A DNA stretch of 64,000 nucleotides from Candolleomyces eurysporus (Eukaryota > Basidiomycota > Agaricomycetes > Agaricales > Psathyrellaceae): contig JANBPK010000819.1 in assembly GCA_027579435.1 (NCBI GenBank), positions 62,001 to 126,000 on the forward strand, in the 5' to 3' direction. The position numbers and the translations under genes were made by a program. Below are positions 14,048-28,100 of this stretch, in pieces (position 1 is the stretch's first letter; each line of letters opens with the position of its first letter). The notes beneath the pieces are model-generated. The model searched no databases. It was not told where the DNA came from and was given only the letters and a program-made list of their open reading frames with translations.

Positions 14048-14863
14048 CTAGTTGGTAGTCTCGAGTCTGAGGGGCTTGACGGGAAGCTCTTTTTCGGGGG
14101 TCTTTGCCCGAGAGGGTGTGGGCTTTGTTGTCGACGACTCGACTTCAGAGTCGACAAGGACGTAATCCTCCTCGTCCTCCTCGTCGGCTTTTTCTGCAAA
14201 GTACCGACCGGCCTGGAGTGCAAGGACGCCTGTCAATGCGACGCTGCAGATGAGGTGGTTCGAGGCCAGGTCGAGCACGGTGGTGCGGAGACCTTTTGGG
14301 AATATGTCGGTGGACAGATGTGGTGGAAGAGCTGTGCCAAACTGGGCGAAGGCTATGTGCGGGGTTTGGGTTAGACAAACAGACGCCGGGTGCTGGCAAG
14401 AATCAACGGCCAACTCACTCGGCATGACAGAGTTCAGGTAGACCACGATGGTCGTGCCGAAGAGGACTTGGAAGAGGGAAGAGGCAAGAATTTAGGCGTC
14501 GTAAGTGAAGAGGGGGGAACAAGGTGGAACCTACAGATGCTGCCGCCGTCGAACATGATATTCCCTGCCCCCAGGTCATTGAGACTCCAGAGGATGGTGA
14601 CTGCCCCGAGGAGGACGAGTGAGCGAAGGAAATGTAGCCAGGCTGTTGGAACCTTGGCAAGGATGGAGTAGTAGGACGCAGCGGTCCAGAGATGCTCGTC
14701 AGTGACGGGGGACTTCCATAGTGTGAGTGAATCCGCAATCCAGTGGGTGAAGAGGGCACCTGTATCAACCTGTGAGCTGGGGAAGGGTACGACGAAGAAC
14801 AGAAAGAAACAGACCTAGCAGAAAGCTGGTAATACAGACGAATACGCCGGCTCGGACACCCAT
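14048..14863 (-). CDS. SHR3: SHR3-like ER membrane chaperone for amino acid permeases
   Basis: Shr3 is an ER membrane protein that prevents aggregation of amino acid permeases and helps their export. The start MGVRAGVFVCITSFLL (ATG 14861-14863) enters the first hydrophobic segment. An intron splits it before GALFTHWIADSLTLWKSP. Further hydrophobic segments are FLRSLVLLGAVTILWSL, FGTTIVVYLNSVMP and LICSVALTGVLALQAGRYF, giving four membrane spans. The acidic cytosolic tail DEEDEEDYVLVDSEVESS then Thr/Pro-rich sequence ends RLETTN at 14048. Length about 215 residues with three introns, as expected. It shares a 95-bp divergent promoter with the next gene. Topology and the WxADxxTLW-like segment support the call; I could not align it. 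Confidence 0.75.
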
Positions 14864-14958
14864 GGAGACTTGGAGAAACTCAAGAGAGAGTGATCGCGCC
14901 CACTCACACCCAATACGAATACGTAAATTTCTTTTTCCGTCATTTCATCATTTCACTC

Positions 14959-15665
14959 ATGCTCTCGCTCACCCGACCACTTTTCCGGCACGGTTCCACC
15001 CAGCTCAGGGCCCTTTCTTCGACGTCGGCGTCGACGCCATGGTTCGTGGACCAAGCACCGCTTCCGAGACCTACAGTACAGTCGCCGCTGTCCAAAGCTT
15101 CCACCGTCCCTCCAGTACCACAGGATGCTCCTCAGGTGCTTAGGGAGCTTCAGTCAGAGCTTGCACAGTCTCCACACCTCGATGTCTCCCAATTGACCGT
15201 ATGCCGGGCAGTCCCANCCCCAGCTGCAGAGCCGCTCCCCGACCGACTCCCCCAAGGGAGGAGACGACGTGGGGGCACCATTGCCGGAGACTCCGCCTAT
15301 GACAGCCTCAATGGTATCTGGAGTTGGTTTGTATTTGCCCAGGTAAGCCTCATATCGGTATTTACAGCTAAGCACTCCCAGTAACATCATTTCCAGGTTA
15401 AAGAAGGTACGGAGGGTAGAGGCGCTGTGGAATCTGTCGTCAGACAAGTCCGAAAATCTGTACGTCCGCTATGACTCGCTGTGACCGCGACAACCCGTTC
15501 ATGAACCTACAGCTCTTGGCCCGGACACCGCCTGTCACGCTACCGCCCAAATCAAAGCGCCAGATGGCGTCTGGCTGGGCTATGGTTGATGGGGGTAACT
15601 TTGCGATCCATGTGCTGAGCAAGGAAGCTAGAGAGAAGTATTTTAGCGATATCCTGCGACAGTAG
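14959..15665 (+). CDS. RsfS/ATP25-like mitochondrial ribosome-associated protein
   Basis: The predicted protein has a mitochondrial presequence (MLSLTRPLFRHGSTQLRALS) and then a linker with LPQGRRRRGGT. The RsfS/DUF143 fold follows: GIWSWFVFAQVKEGTEGRGA before the conserved helix VESVVRQVRKSLL, and GWAMVDGGNFAIHVLSKEAR matching the bacterial W-x-x-x-D-x-G-D-x-x-x-H-x-x-x-x-x-x-R-x-x-Y pattern. It ends DILRQ at TAG 15663-15665. RsfS proteins bind uL14 and silence or assist assembly of the large subunit; fungal ATP25 uses this domain for ATP9 mRNA and mitoribosome assembly. Two introns (about 15341-15397 and 15458-15511). The n at 15217 keeps the frame when counted as a base. The family is recognised from motif pattern, so moderately sure. 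Confidence 0.72.
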
Positions 15666-15799
15666 TCTATTCTACACGTACACTAGAGACACTAATACTA
15701 ATAGTAGGGTTACTGTACTCGTCACTGAGAGCATTTGTTCCCACGATGGGGGAATATCAGCGCGTTAAATTGAGTATCGAGTGCTTGAACTAAACCATC

Positions 15800-17995
15800 A
15801 TGTCCAATAGAGCAGGCGGCCTCTACGGGGGCATCCAGTTCTCCTCTGGTGCCGTATTTCAGTCCTCTACCCCTCAATCTGCTCCTCCTGCTTCTGAAAA
15901 GCCCGTCGAGGTCGCTGCCAAACCCAAACCGACGGCGGCAGCGCCTCCAGCGGTCGCAGCAGTAGCGATAGCAGCACGGTCTCAGGAAGCGCAGCAGCCA
16001 GCATCGGCCAGCACGACCACCAGCAAATCCACAGCCGGTATCTCCATCCGCTAACCTATGTCTATCTTTCAATTTGTTTATTGAAACGACGGCATTTCTT
16101 CTTCGCTTTCATTTTCCGCCAACTTTACTTGCAGGATGGTCGGCTTCCCTGGCTTTTGCCCCTGTGCGACGCCAACCGCAGAAGGCGAAGTCCACAGCAC
16201 CTAGAATCCCTCTTGGGGCGTCCCTGGCGGGGTCCACGCAAGTCACAACGGCAGCAATGTCCTCTACTGCGATCGTGTTCGCTGCGCCCGTCTTGAATAA
16301 CACGACCGCTGCTGCCAAACCCGAGGGCCAAGAATCTGCGACACCCAATACCACTTCTCAAGGATGGGGGAAGAAGGTCAAGCCACCGTCCATGGTCTTG
16401 GATGAAGATGTGAACGGATTCAAAGCGTCTCAAAAGAGAAAGGTTGGCAAAGGAAAAGGGAAGAAGGTTCGTCCTGTCTTCGGTCCACTTTTTGGAAAGT
16501 CGTATCTGATGTTGAATAGAGCAAGCACGCGCCCCTCGTCCCTACCTGGGACCCAATGGCGCCCTACGACCCTATGCGTCCCAACGATTACAACGAAATC
16601 AAGGCTTGGAAAGTGAGAGAAAGGATTGAACGACGACATCGGCTGGCTGAAGAACGTCGCATGGCTACTAGTGGAAGACGTGGACGAAGCGGAAGTTACT
16701 CCGATTCTGATTACACCGCTTCAGAAGACGAGGACCGACCGTATAAAACAGGTACTTACTCACCTCATTCTCTCGTTCCAACACCCTTTTTACCTCGACT
16801 CCAGCTCGATACGACGAAGATTTTGATCGGTGGTCCCGTTCGAAGGATGAACCGCTCTACAGTCGCTCTGAAGACAGAGGGTACAGCCAATCCAACGAAT
16901 CCGACGAACTATCATCCGTTCCGGGAATGTCAATGCATTCCTCTTCTCTAACCGATACAGCCCCTCCCGTCCAGAGGGCAGAAACCGGGGAAGATGCCTA
17001 TCTGAGGCGTCTTGCTCTCTCGAACAAAATGAACATGCCAGTTGATCGACCTCAACAGCCGCCTTCGCCTCCCCCATTAGCCTACAACCCATTTGCTCCT
17101 CCTTCTGTCCCTCCACCACCAACCGCGTCCTTAGTTCCAACCCAGCCTTCAGCAGCAGCCCAAGCCGATGCGGTTCAAGACAAGATTAAGCAGGCCGCAG
17201 CTATCGCTGCTAGACTGGGCACTCTGGCCCCTGCGCAAGAGACACCGCCGCCTCCGACCCCACCATCTGAGTTTTCAGAAGAGAACCAGAGGTACGGATT
17301 CCTGGCTCCAAAAGCGAAACTCTGCATGCAGTAACTGACAGTCATTTGCTGTTTTACAGACCAGACCCTCACGGCTTCGCAGCCCGCCTCATGGCAAAAT
17401 GGGGGCACAAAGAAGGCCAAGGACTCGGCGCCGACGGGTCCGGAATCGTAAATGCTTTGGAAGTAGAGCAAGTCGGTGGTGGGAGCAAGAAAAAGAATAA
17501 ACAGCAGCAGCAGCAGCAGGGAGGAGGGCCTAGTGCGAAAGGTATCGGCGTAGGCTCCAAGATGGGTAAAATCATCAACAACAACGAGGATGCCAAAGCC
17601 AAGGAAGATAGAGAGCGGTTCGGAGAGCCTAGTAAAGTCGTAGTGTTGACGAACATGGTTGGTCCTGAAGATGTTCACGATGAAGATCTTCGTCAAGATA
17701 TAGGTTCGTCCATTTCGCACAGAATTTGATGGACCTTTCGCTGACAGACCTATTTGGTTTAGGAGAAGAGTGCTCAAAGAATGGTGTCGTCGAGCGGGTG
17801 GTCGTCCACTTGGTGTCTCCACCACCTTCCAACTCCGAAGAAGCTGTCCGCATTTTCGTTCTGTTCAGCGGTCCGGTCGGTGCATGGAAAACAGTGAGGG
17901 AACTGGATGGGCGTTACTTTGGTGGGCGGACAGTGCGAGCGAGATATTATCCCGAAACCTCCTTCAACCGGGCTGACTTTGATCGTGCATTTTAA
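15800..17995 (+). CDS. Splicing factor 45 (SPF45/RBM17), G-patch and UHM protein
   Basis: A spliceosomal protein that selects 3' splice sites and binds ULM peptides through a U2AF-homology motif. The N-terminus [20 protein letters not shown] is the typical SPF45 start. A low-complexity Ala/Thr region follows, then [20 protein letters not shown] and an RS/acidic stretch ([19 protein letters not shown]). A Pro-rich segment precedes the G-patch ([19 protein letters not shown], about 17370-17440). The C-terminal UHM begins [17 protein letters not shown] and has [15 protein letters not shown] near the end, replacing RNP1 as expected. A short Gln run (about 17500-17520) lies in the linker. It ends DFDRAF at TAA 17993-17995. 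Six or more introns; about 560 residues. Confidence 0.92.
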
Positions 17996-18125
17996 GAATG
18001 ATTATATTATGTATATGCCATTTTTTGCGTAGGAAAGTATATATGGGACTGGACTAATTTTGAGAAGTTGATATGTGCTACACTATCCATGGCCAACAAA
18101 AGTGAATGAGAACGGGACGGTACGT

Positions 18126-20621
<2,496 letters not shown>

Positions 20622-20836
20622 GGTGGAGGGGGAGGAGAAGGTAGAGGAAAAGGCGTGAAATGGAATGTTTTGCTCGCCTTTCCTGCTCCGATCGCCAACG
20701 ACACGTCCCGACCAATCATATCCTTGTGATTCCCACACTCCTTACCGGTTCTCCTTTTCCGGGCCTGGTTCCGGCTATTCCTCTATAAGTATTCCATTCA
20801 TTCGTACATGTACTACAGATTGAGTTTACGACAATA

Positions 20837-23555
20837 TCAGCCAAGTGCCCCTAGCGGATCATGTAGTTTCGTTGCAGGAGTCCCCGTCGATCTGCTCGCC
20901 TCCCGCAGCTGCTCGGCGGATTTCATTCGTCCCGTAGATGTGGGTGGAGGCCTTCGGGGCAAAGAGGCTGGCGGAACAGCCGCTGCCGCCGGAGTTGAAA
21001 AGCTCGACCGAGTGTAGTTCCAGGGGGGAGCCTGTGGCAGACCCTCCTTCCTCCCAACGGTGGCGGGGGCGGCGGGGACTGTAGCTCGAGGTGGAGATCG
21101 TGCAAACGCTCGTTCCGTTGCCTGTCTCGTACGTGAATCTATCGTTGACACAGGTAATGGCTGGGTCACCGCCGTTGCAGGAAGCGTGACCGGCTTCCTC
21201 TCCTCGGCCCGCAACTTGGCTTTCCTTCTTCGCAGTGTCTCCTCTTCACCTATCAGGCGTTCGTGGTCAAGATCCATCGCATCGCTGATCAAGACGTCGC
21301 GAATGTAGGACAGTGACTCGACCGCCTCCCTCCTCTTCCGTCGCAATCGCTCCAGGTCGTCTACACTACTCTCATCTTGGAGTAGTGTGTCGACTATCCA
21401 CCCTAGAGAGTCTCCCAATTCCCGGTCCCTCTTCTTTATGTCAAAAACTTCTCGTTCAACTTCGAGCCTGGATCGTGGCTCCCAAGGAGGTCTCTCCGAC
21501 ACAACCCGGTCGCCCTCCAGTGGGAACGACATCTCATTTGGGTTCGGTGACCTCATTATCGCTGCAATGTCTGGAATATTTTTCTGTTCAAGGGCAAATG
21601 TCATCGAGCCGTCATCAAGTACGAATGAAAGCACTGTACCTTGAGCTCTGTAACTGCACTGATTAGTGTCTTGTTTATCCCGAGACTTTCCCCTCGCTCT
21701 AACAGCCCTCTGGTCAGCATCTCAGGAATCCCGATGGCAGGAGATGATGACTGTCGAATATGGCCCATCTGGCTCGGTCCTCCGCTGTTCGATGGGCGAC
21801 CGGCAAACGCTGAATGCTGCTTGTTTATCGATGGACGACTTCTGAGAGTGGGGGAGGGGGTAGGTTCTGGTACGTCGATTGGAATATCCAGCACCGTTCG
21901 GTTCTCCATCGCAATGGTTGCACTTGACGCAGGTGTCGGTGACATCTGTAGAAACAGCGCTTGGCGAAGAAGAAGAGATGTATGGCTCATCAAAGCCTCA
22001 GATTCGCGTTTCGGGGGTGACGGGTATCTGAGCAACACGGTCAGCTGCCCACTGTAGTCGGCAGGAATTACTGCGTATCGCATGTTAGAAGTCAGCACCT
22101 GCAGACTATTTTCGACACCCACATTCGTTCCGGATGCGTATTAACATTGCAGTGCAAACCCACAGAGCGAGGTCTAGAGTTGGATCGCATGCGAAAAGGC
22201 CATCCCATAATTTCATGGCATCTGACATCGGAAACTCCCTTGTGAAAAGAAGCCTCAGCCATCGGCTAGTTTTAGACGAACGGTTAGCAAGGTGGCAAAC
22301 TCCCGTTATAAGAAACAAGGTGGCACTCACATCCCATAAATTTGCGGTTCAATCGTAGCATTCTGCATCGCCCTCCAGAGTGCAGGGTCACACTTCTTCA
22401 AATAGTCGTTCTGAATTGTGTTGCAAGCTTTGACGATGGGTGCAACGTATGGCTGAATTCCGTTCTGTCCGTCTGGTATCGCCAGATTAACATGGCCGCT
22501 TAACGGAGAGGTGCCACCTTTGGCACCAGATGTCCTGGGATTCGACTCTTGCCACTCATACCATCTGGACACGCCATTCATGACTGCGTCAAAAAGAGCC
22601 CACGAATCTGCGGCGACCCATTTTCTTGAACACAGCTGCTTTAGGTCGGACTCGAGGCTTGCCTGATCCTCGACGGAATCAAAGTAAACAGCGTGATACA
22701 AGGGTGCCAGCAATTCATGCATTCCTGATGGGCGACTGAGCATTCAATGGACAGGATGTACTGAGATCTTGGGCATACCTTGTCTGTATCCGATGGAAGG
22801 GTGGGTGAGAGAATAGACGAGTAGGATATTCGTGAGTTCGCCTTGGACTTCCGCCTCCCGGAAAAAGGCAATTTCTGGGAAGCTGAGGTGTGTGAGGAGA
22901 GGTGTAGAAGGCAGACAGACGTCTTACGTTCGTTCGACGTCTTGCGAGATCGTAGTCTTGAGTTCCAGTGCAGCAAACCACTCGTGCCAAGGATTCTAGT
23001 TTCATGCCAGTGAGTACAAGCCACCAGCATCATGCCGCCTCCATGAAACCAACCTCATTGTCCAGACTCAATGGGTTGTTGAGGTCTAGATTGCGAATCG
23101 TGCCTGACAATCTTTCTGGTGTGGTGTATGCTTCAGGACCCGCATCATCAGGCCCCTTGGTCTTCTCCAACAAAAGCCGTGTGTACTTGACCCTCGATTC
23201 TTTGAGCTGTTGAAGTAAGGTTGACGCTCGAGGTGGACGACTCGCTTGCAACGGCTCATGTTTTGAAAGGAACAACTTTCAAAAGATGTGTTAGTCCAGA
23301 GATGCAAACACCTTTGTCCGGACTCGAGCAAGAACCTTCCAAGCAAGACTGCGACCAGCAACTCCACCGCTCGCTTGAGATGCTTTTGGAAACAGGCGAT
23401 CTGAAAGAACTGCGTCCTTGAGCTGCGAGAGAGTCATTCCAGAGGAGAATAACTGTTCATATTTCTCCCTGAAATCCGAGATTAGCGCCAATCATTGGGA
23501 TATGGTTAGCAACGGACCTGAGAAGCTCTTCTGACGCAAGTCCGACGTCAGCCAT
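20837..23555 (-). CDS. TBC1D5-like Rab GTPase-activating protein
   Basis: A second Rab-GAP, of the TBC1D5 type (retromer/Rab7-linked in animals). The start is ATG 23553-23555: MADVGLASEELLR is joined across an intron to EKYEQLFSSGMTLSQLKD. The TBC core has SLAWKLFLSK, the arginine finger region TISQDVERT (intron after Thr) and the glutamine finger GYRQGMHELLAPLYHAVYFD. RWLRLLFTREFPMSDAMKLW with DGLFACDPTLDLALWVC closes the domain. The C-terminal third holds a charged helical stretch (VEREVFDIKKRDRELGDSLG) and a Pro/Ala-rich tail, ending DPLGALG at 20837. About 740 residues. Confidence 0.88.
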
Positions 23556-24173
23556 CTCTTGCACCTTGGTTACACCCTGAAAGAAGCGATAGATAGTATG
23601 GCTAGAACAGCTACACTTGTCGGTTGATTGGCGTGTAGGTGGAGGAGGAAAGAGCGTTTCGCTTTTATGTAATTATTGGGCAACGTCTCACAGTACTACA
23701 TTGATCACGATGATCCATATGAACTGCGCCAACATTTGATCGTTTTCTGGTACTCGTCATTTCCGTTTCTGACAAACATGTCTTTGAATTCTTGAGGCTC
23801 TTTTCTCGAGGTTGCGTCCTCAGGCCTCATGGCTCAGTGGAACACAGGGTAGGTCTTTATTACATCGAGCGTGGTCTTCTTTCTTGCAGTAGGATTACTT
23901 TCATTGCCTTTCTCCCAGTTCCGGGCATCCAGGTAAGAGGCACCTGTAAACGACACCTGCCAATTACTCACTATGGTTACATAGGTCCGCGACACATGCC
24001 CATTACAAGTGTGTACCTTGTCCTGTTCCTAGGATTCTATCTCGTCATCGCGAACTGGGTTGGATGCCAATACTGCCGAACTTCATAAAGTGAACCAAGT
24101 TAGTAATGTACATAATCGACAACAGTCCATACAAATAATTTAGGAATAAATAGTGAATGTCGTCAACATCTGC
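23556..24173. other. Intergenic; possible very small membrane ORF near 23998
   Basis: 618 bp between the start of the TBC1D5-like gene and the end of SFI1. On the plus strand, an ATG at about 23996 opens 30 codons, MPITSVYLVLFLGFYLVIAN plus a Cys-containing end, predicting one membrane span. Upstream GT/AG pairs (about 23849-23890 and 23933-23984) would allow longer spliced products, for example one starting MAQWNT at 23829, but in a different frame. I do not recognise any family and there is no independent support, so this may be non-coding. Confidence 0.25.
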
Positions 24174-27100
24174 TCAATTCGGCTGGAAAAATGGTCGCGT
24201 TGTACGCTGAAAACCCCATGGCCGACGAGGAACGTCGGCAGACACGACGGAACTGGGCCCCTTTTTTTCTGGAGATGGTGGCCTGCTGCGAGACTCGACG
24301 CTATGTGGCCTTGCTCTCGATATTGACGACGGGACATCAAGGCGTGTAGGACTTGTCTGTCGGGCTCTTGAGAAGGAATATCTGGAGATGCTGGTCACCG
24401 AAGGCGCCAAGGACCTCCCATTGACATAAGTAGATGATGCGGTGGACTGAGCTCTTCCGAATGGTGCAACAGATGCCACAGAACCGTTGTCGGACTCCTC
24501 GTCGTTAGCTTCATCGTTTCCGCCCTTGCTTGAAGGTGGCCGAATCAAGTCGCTCCTTCTTGTGTATGCATTTGAGACCTGGATTGAGGGGAATGTTTTC
24601 TTCGAAGGCGCCGGCAAGCGCAAGTTACGAGCTCGTCTACGAGTCAGATCAATACACCGAGTGAAGAGAATGAGGAAGTCGAATGTTCTTACGCGACTGC
24701 TTTCAATGTCTTTTTAGTCTTGTAACTTTCCATCCACCGTGCGAAGTACCGAGCTTTGAAGGTACGTCAGCCAAGCAAGAACATTAGTCAAGAGCCGGCT
24801 GGTTTACCTGTTACCCAATGCTGGTCCTTGTTACAAGCCACCGCAAACAATTTTGCTCTGGAGAGGGCACCCTTCCACTGTCTGAAGAAGGTGGTTTTGA
24901 GTCGCAAAGCGTCAAACCTGAGTGCTGGGGGCGACTATTAAAAGGGAACTCAATATCATCTCTGGATAAAGAAGTTGTGGTTCCAACCTCAGTTTTTCCA
25001 TGCCACTTCGAGAACACATGGCACAGAATATTGCGCTGACATCGAAGCAGAAATTCGTCTTCTTGTGGTCTCAGCGATTTCTCTCGCCATCTATCCCAAG
25101 CAACCTCCAGAGTTCGGAGACGAATTTGGTTTTCCTTTTCTTGCAGAACGAATCGCCGACGGCGTGAGAAGCGTGCAGCATTCAGCCAGAGGTGGAATAC
25201 ACGTCGAAGCAAGTCTAGTGAAAAGAATATGAGCACCGTGCCATCTTGGGCTTTCAAAGAACTTGCCCTTTTCCTTCAGATACATGAAGCTCTCCAACAA
25301 ATCTTGAGCTTCGGCATGCTGTTGATGCCGCTTCCTCCACTTCTGGAACGCAGTGCTAATGAAACGGTCAGATTCAGTCAATGAAGCAGATAACGTGTTC
25401 TTACGCCAGAACCACCATGTTGCAGTGTTGACTGATATCAAGTTCACGAGATTTCAGCGCAATGACTCGCTCAGTCCAACGAGCCAGAGTGGAGCGTAGA
25501 ATCCTCTGTGTAAGGTGGCTTAGCAAATTGTGGCAACTGCTCGAACGGATGAACTAGTACCTCGGCTATCCTATGCTGCATCTCTTGTACGGCCATGTTC
25601 CTTGCTTTGTACAACTGGGCCTTGTGTAGCCATGCTATGATGGCCGTGAGCTAGTGAAGACGACAAAGGACGAAGAAGTGGTACCGACCTTCAAACACTC
25701 TCTTCTTCTGGTTCACTTCGTAGAGCTGCAAAAGCCGTTCTCTCCTCCTGGCCTCAAACATCTCGATCCATCGGAACCATGCCTGCCTCATCTGAAAGTA
25801 GTGGGATGCAGCTTTCGCAACCTTTACCATTTTTATCCGTTGCCTCAAGCGTTTCCTCCATTGATGCACCGTTACAATCGCCAAATGGCTCATGTGAAAC
25901 GCATCTGCCAGTTGCTCCCTGGATCGGACGTCCTTCAGGGCCGCTTTCCACATACTTATTGCCCTTGCTGCAAGGAAAGACCCAGTCCTTGCTGAATACT
26001 TCTCGGCACGTACTAGCAAAGACGACGAATCAGTAAACAAGTCAACAAGGTCTGCCTCAAAACCTACCTTCATCTGCACGGTAGACATCAAGTTTGTCTT
26101 TCCACTTCTTCAAAGCAAGCGCCTTTAAACGTTGAGAACGAATCTGTTCCAGCAAGCGGCCGTTTTTGTGAGCTTTCCAGACCCTCATAACTGCAATTAG
26201 CAACACAGTGTCGGACTCTGCCAAATGCTTCTCCGCCCGTCTTTCCAGGACCTGCTCGATGGTCAGCACCCTCAAATGGTTGAGACTCGAGAATGAACTT
26301 CACCGAAATCTGGGCTAAATGCCGGGTCCACCTCTTGACCATCCTCGCCTTCAAGCGGTCCTCATACAAACGGTCTGCTACTCCATAAACGCGCCTAAGA
26401 GTTGTTTAGTCGAGAAGATACAAGGCAATGAGGTGCGAACTCACAGGTAGTTTCTCCACCGGGTGAAGGCATTGTCGAGTATCCTTAGGCCTACACGCTC
26501 ACGCATTGTAGCTTCTGCCGACCGGAGTCCGACTGCTCTTTTCCATTTGCTCCAGCAAGTAGTGACCAGTGTCCCTCCTGTATTCTGATAGACCTCTTCG
26601 GCGGTAACATTCAGCTGTGCAATCCGGTCCATTTTTTGCTTCCAGGAGACGTATGATCTCACAAGCAATCTCTCCAAGTATCCCTGATAGGCGAATTTTG
26701 ATTGGGACAGGAGCCGCCATCTTGAGAAAGTTTCTTGGAGGAGTCGCCGGGCATGGTTCTGTTGTACGATCCTCATCTTCTGTCGCATGTCATTTCGCCA
26801 CTTTGCCTGGCGTGATTCGACACATTTTGTTTGCCAAAGGCGAAAGAAGGTCAAGAGGGTGCGACGGTTGGATAGTTCACTGATGTGTTGGCATAATTGT
26901 TGATGAGAGAGGAATTTACTCCTCCACTTCACAACCGAGCGTTGCAAGATTAGTTGATCTCGAGCATCTGCAATTTGTTGGGACGTTGTCTGCATTTAGT
27001 CCACGAGATGAGATTAGTGCTGTGAGTAGGCAAAGAGTAGTAACAACCGACCTCGATCCATTGGTAGCCCTGTCTCCATATCTGCCAGCACCGTTCCATC

Positions 27101-27896
27101 AGCTTGTCTTGCCGGAAGAGGTCCGCGTTCTCTTCGTCGTGTTGCATTTGTATGTTCTTCCAAGCATCGGTTTCGTTAATGACACTTCCTCTCCTCCCCC
27201 TAGCTCGCGCAATCATTTCGCGGGCCAGATCTTCCTTCGGTTTAGGAGGTAGCGAGTCAGCCCGTGTAATTTGAGGCGGAATCGACCGCACAGGGGCATG
27301 CGATATTCCATCGGAGACATCAATCAGAGGATCGGACGGTATCTTGGAAGCGACCGGTTTCTTCCCTGCGTCCTTGGTCCGGGCAAGCGCAACGCCAGCT
27401 TTAGTGGGTCGGGGTGCTCGTGGCCGAGGTTTGTCGGAGAACACGCTGAATTCCGTAGCCGTGTCATCGTCAAAGCGAGGTGGTTTTTGTTTCACTTTGG
27501 GGACCGGTTGCTTTGTCTAAAAAATCAGCCCCGGTATGACATGATTCAAAGATAAAGGCATACCTTCGGTCTTTCAGCCTTCACTCTCTCCCACTTTTCG
27601 CCCCAGTTCCGACCCTTCATAGTCCCGAGCTTCAGTAGTTTTCCATAGTAAACGACTTCATGAGGATCGAGTCCACGGTCGGTCAGTACTTCGCTGTATG
27701 CTTTGAAGACGGTGAGAAATGTCGTGGCAGAAGGACCCGCTCGTTCTATCACTGCATCCAGGAGCTCTATGTCATCTGTTGTTAAGTCACGAAGCTCAAC
27801 GGCCAACGGGTCGGCCGAAGACACGTCTGAGTTGTCTGGAATAGTCTTGGAGGGCCTGATAGGAGGAGAGGAACGCAGTGGTCTGAACCGGTCCAT
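24174..27896 (-). CDS. SFI1: SFI1-like spindle pole body protein with centrin-binding repeats
   Basis: Sfi1 forms the long centrin-decorated filament of the spindle pole body half-bridge and controls its duplication. The N-terminal globular part starts MDRFRPLRSSPPIRPSKTIP (ATG 27894-27896; the upstream in-frame GTG is not a start). The middle and C-terminal part is an array of Trp-bearing repeats of about 30 residues. Examples are VVKWRSKFLSHQQL, TFFRLWQTKCVESR, TFSRWRLLSQSK, SYVSWKQKMD, CWSKWKRAVG, AFTRWRNYL, ALKKWKDKLDV, MWKAALKD and AFQKWRKRHQQ. The tail is Ser/Arg-rich and ends RPFFQPN at 24174. About 1,050 residues with several introns. The repeat pattern (L-x-x-x-W-x-x-K/R) is decisive for the family; per-repeat boundaries were not fixed. 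Confidence 0.88.
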
Positions 27897-28100
27897 TGAA
27901 CGGTGGCCACTGGTCAAGGTGTCGGTAAACGTGGTCACCGTTGAGCGCGATCACTGACGTCGTGACCGCGTTATTTAGACTTGTTTGTAAACGCTTACCT
28001 AAAAGATGCCATCCTAATTTGATTCAAGGGTACTACAAAGAAAGCGAAATATAAGTTACATAGATACAGTACATACATATTGCCACACAACCAGGTGCAT

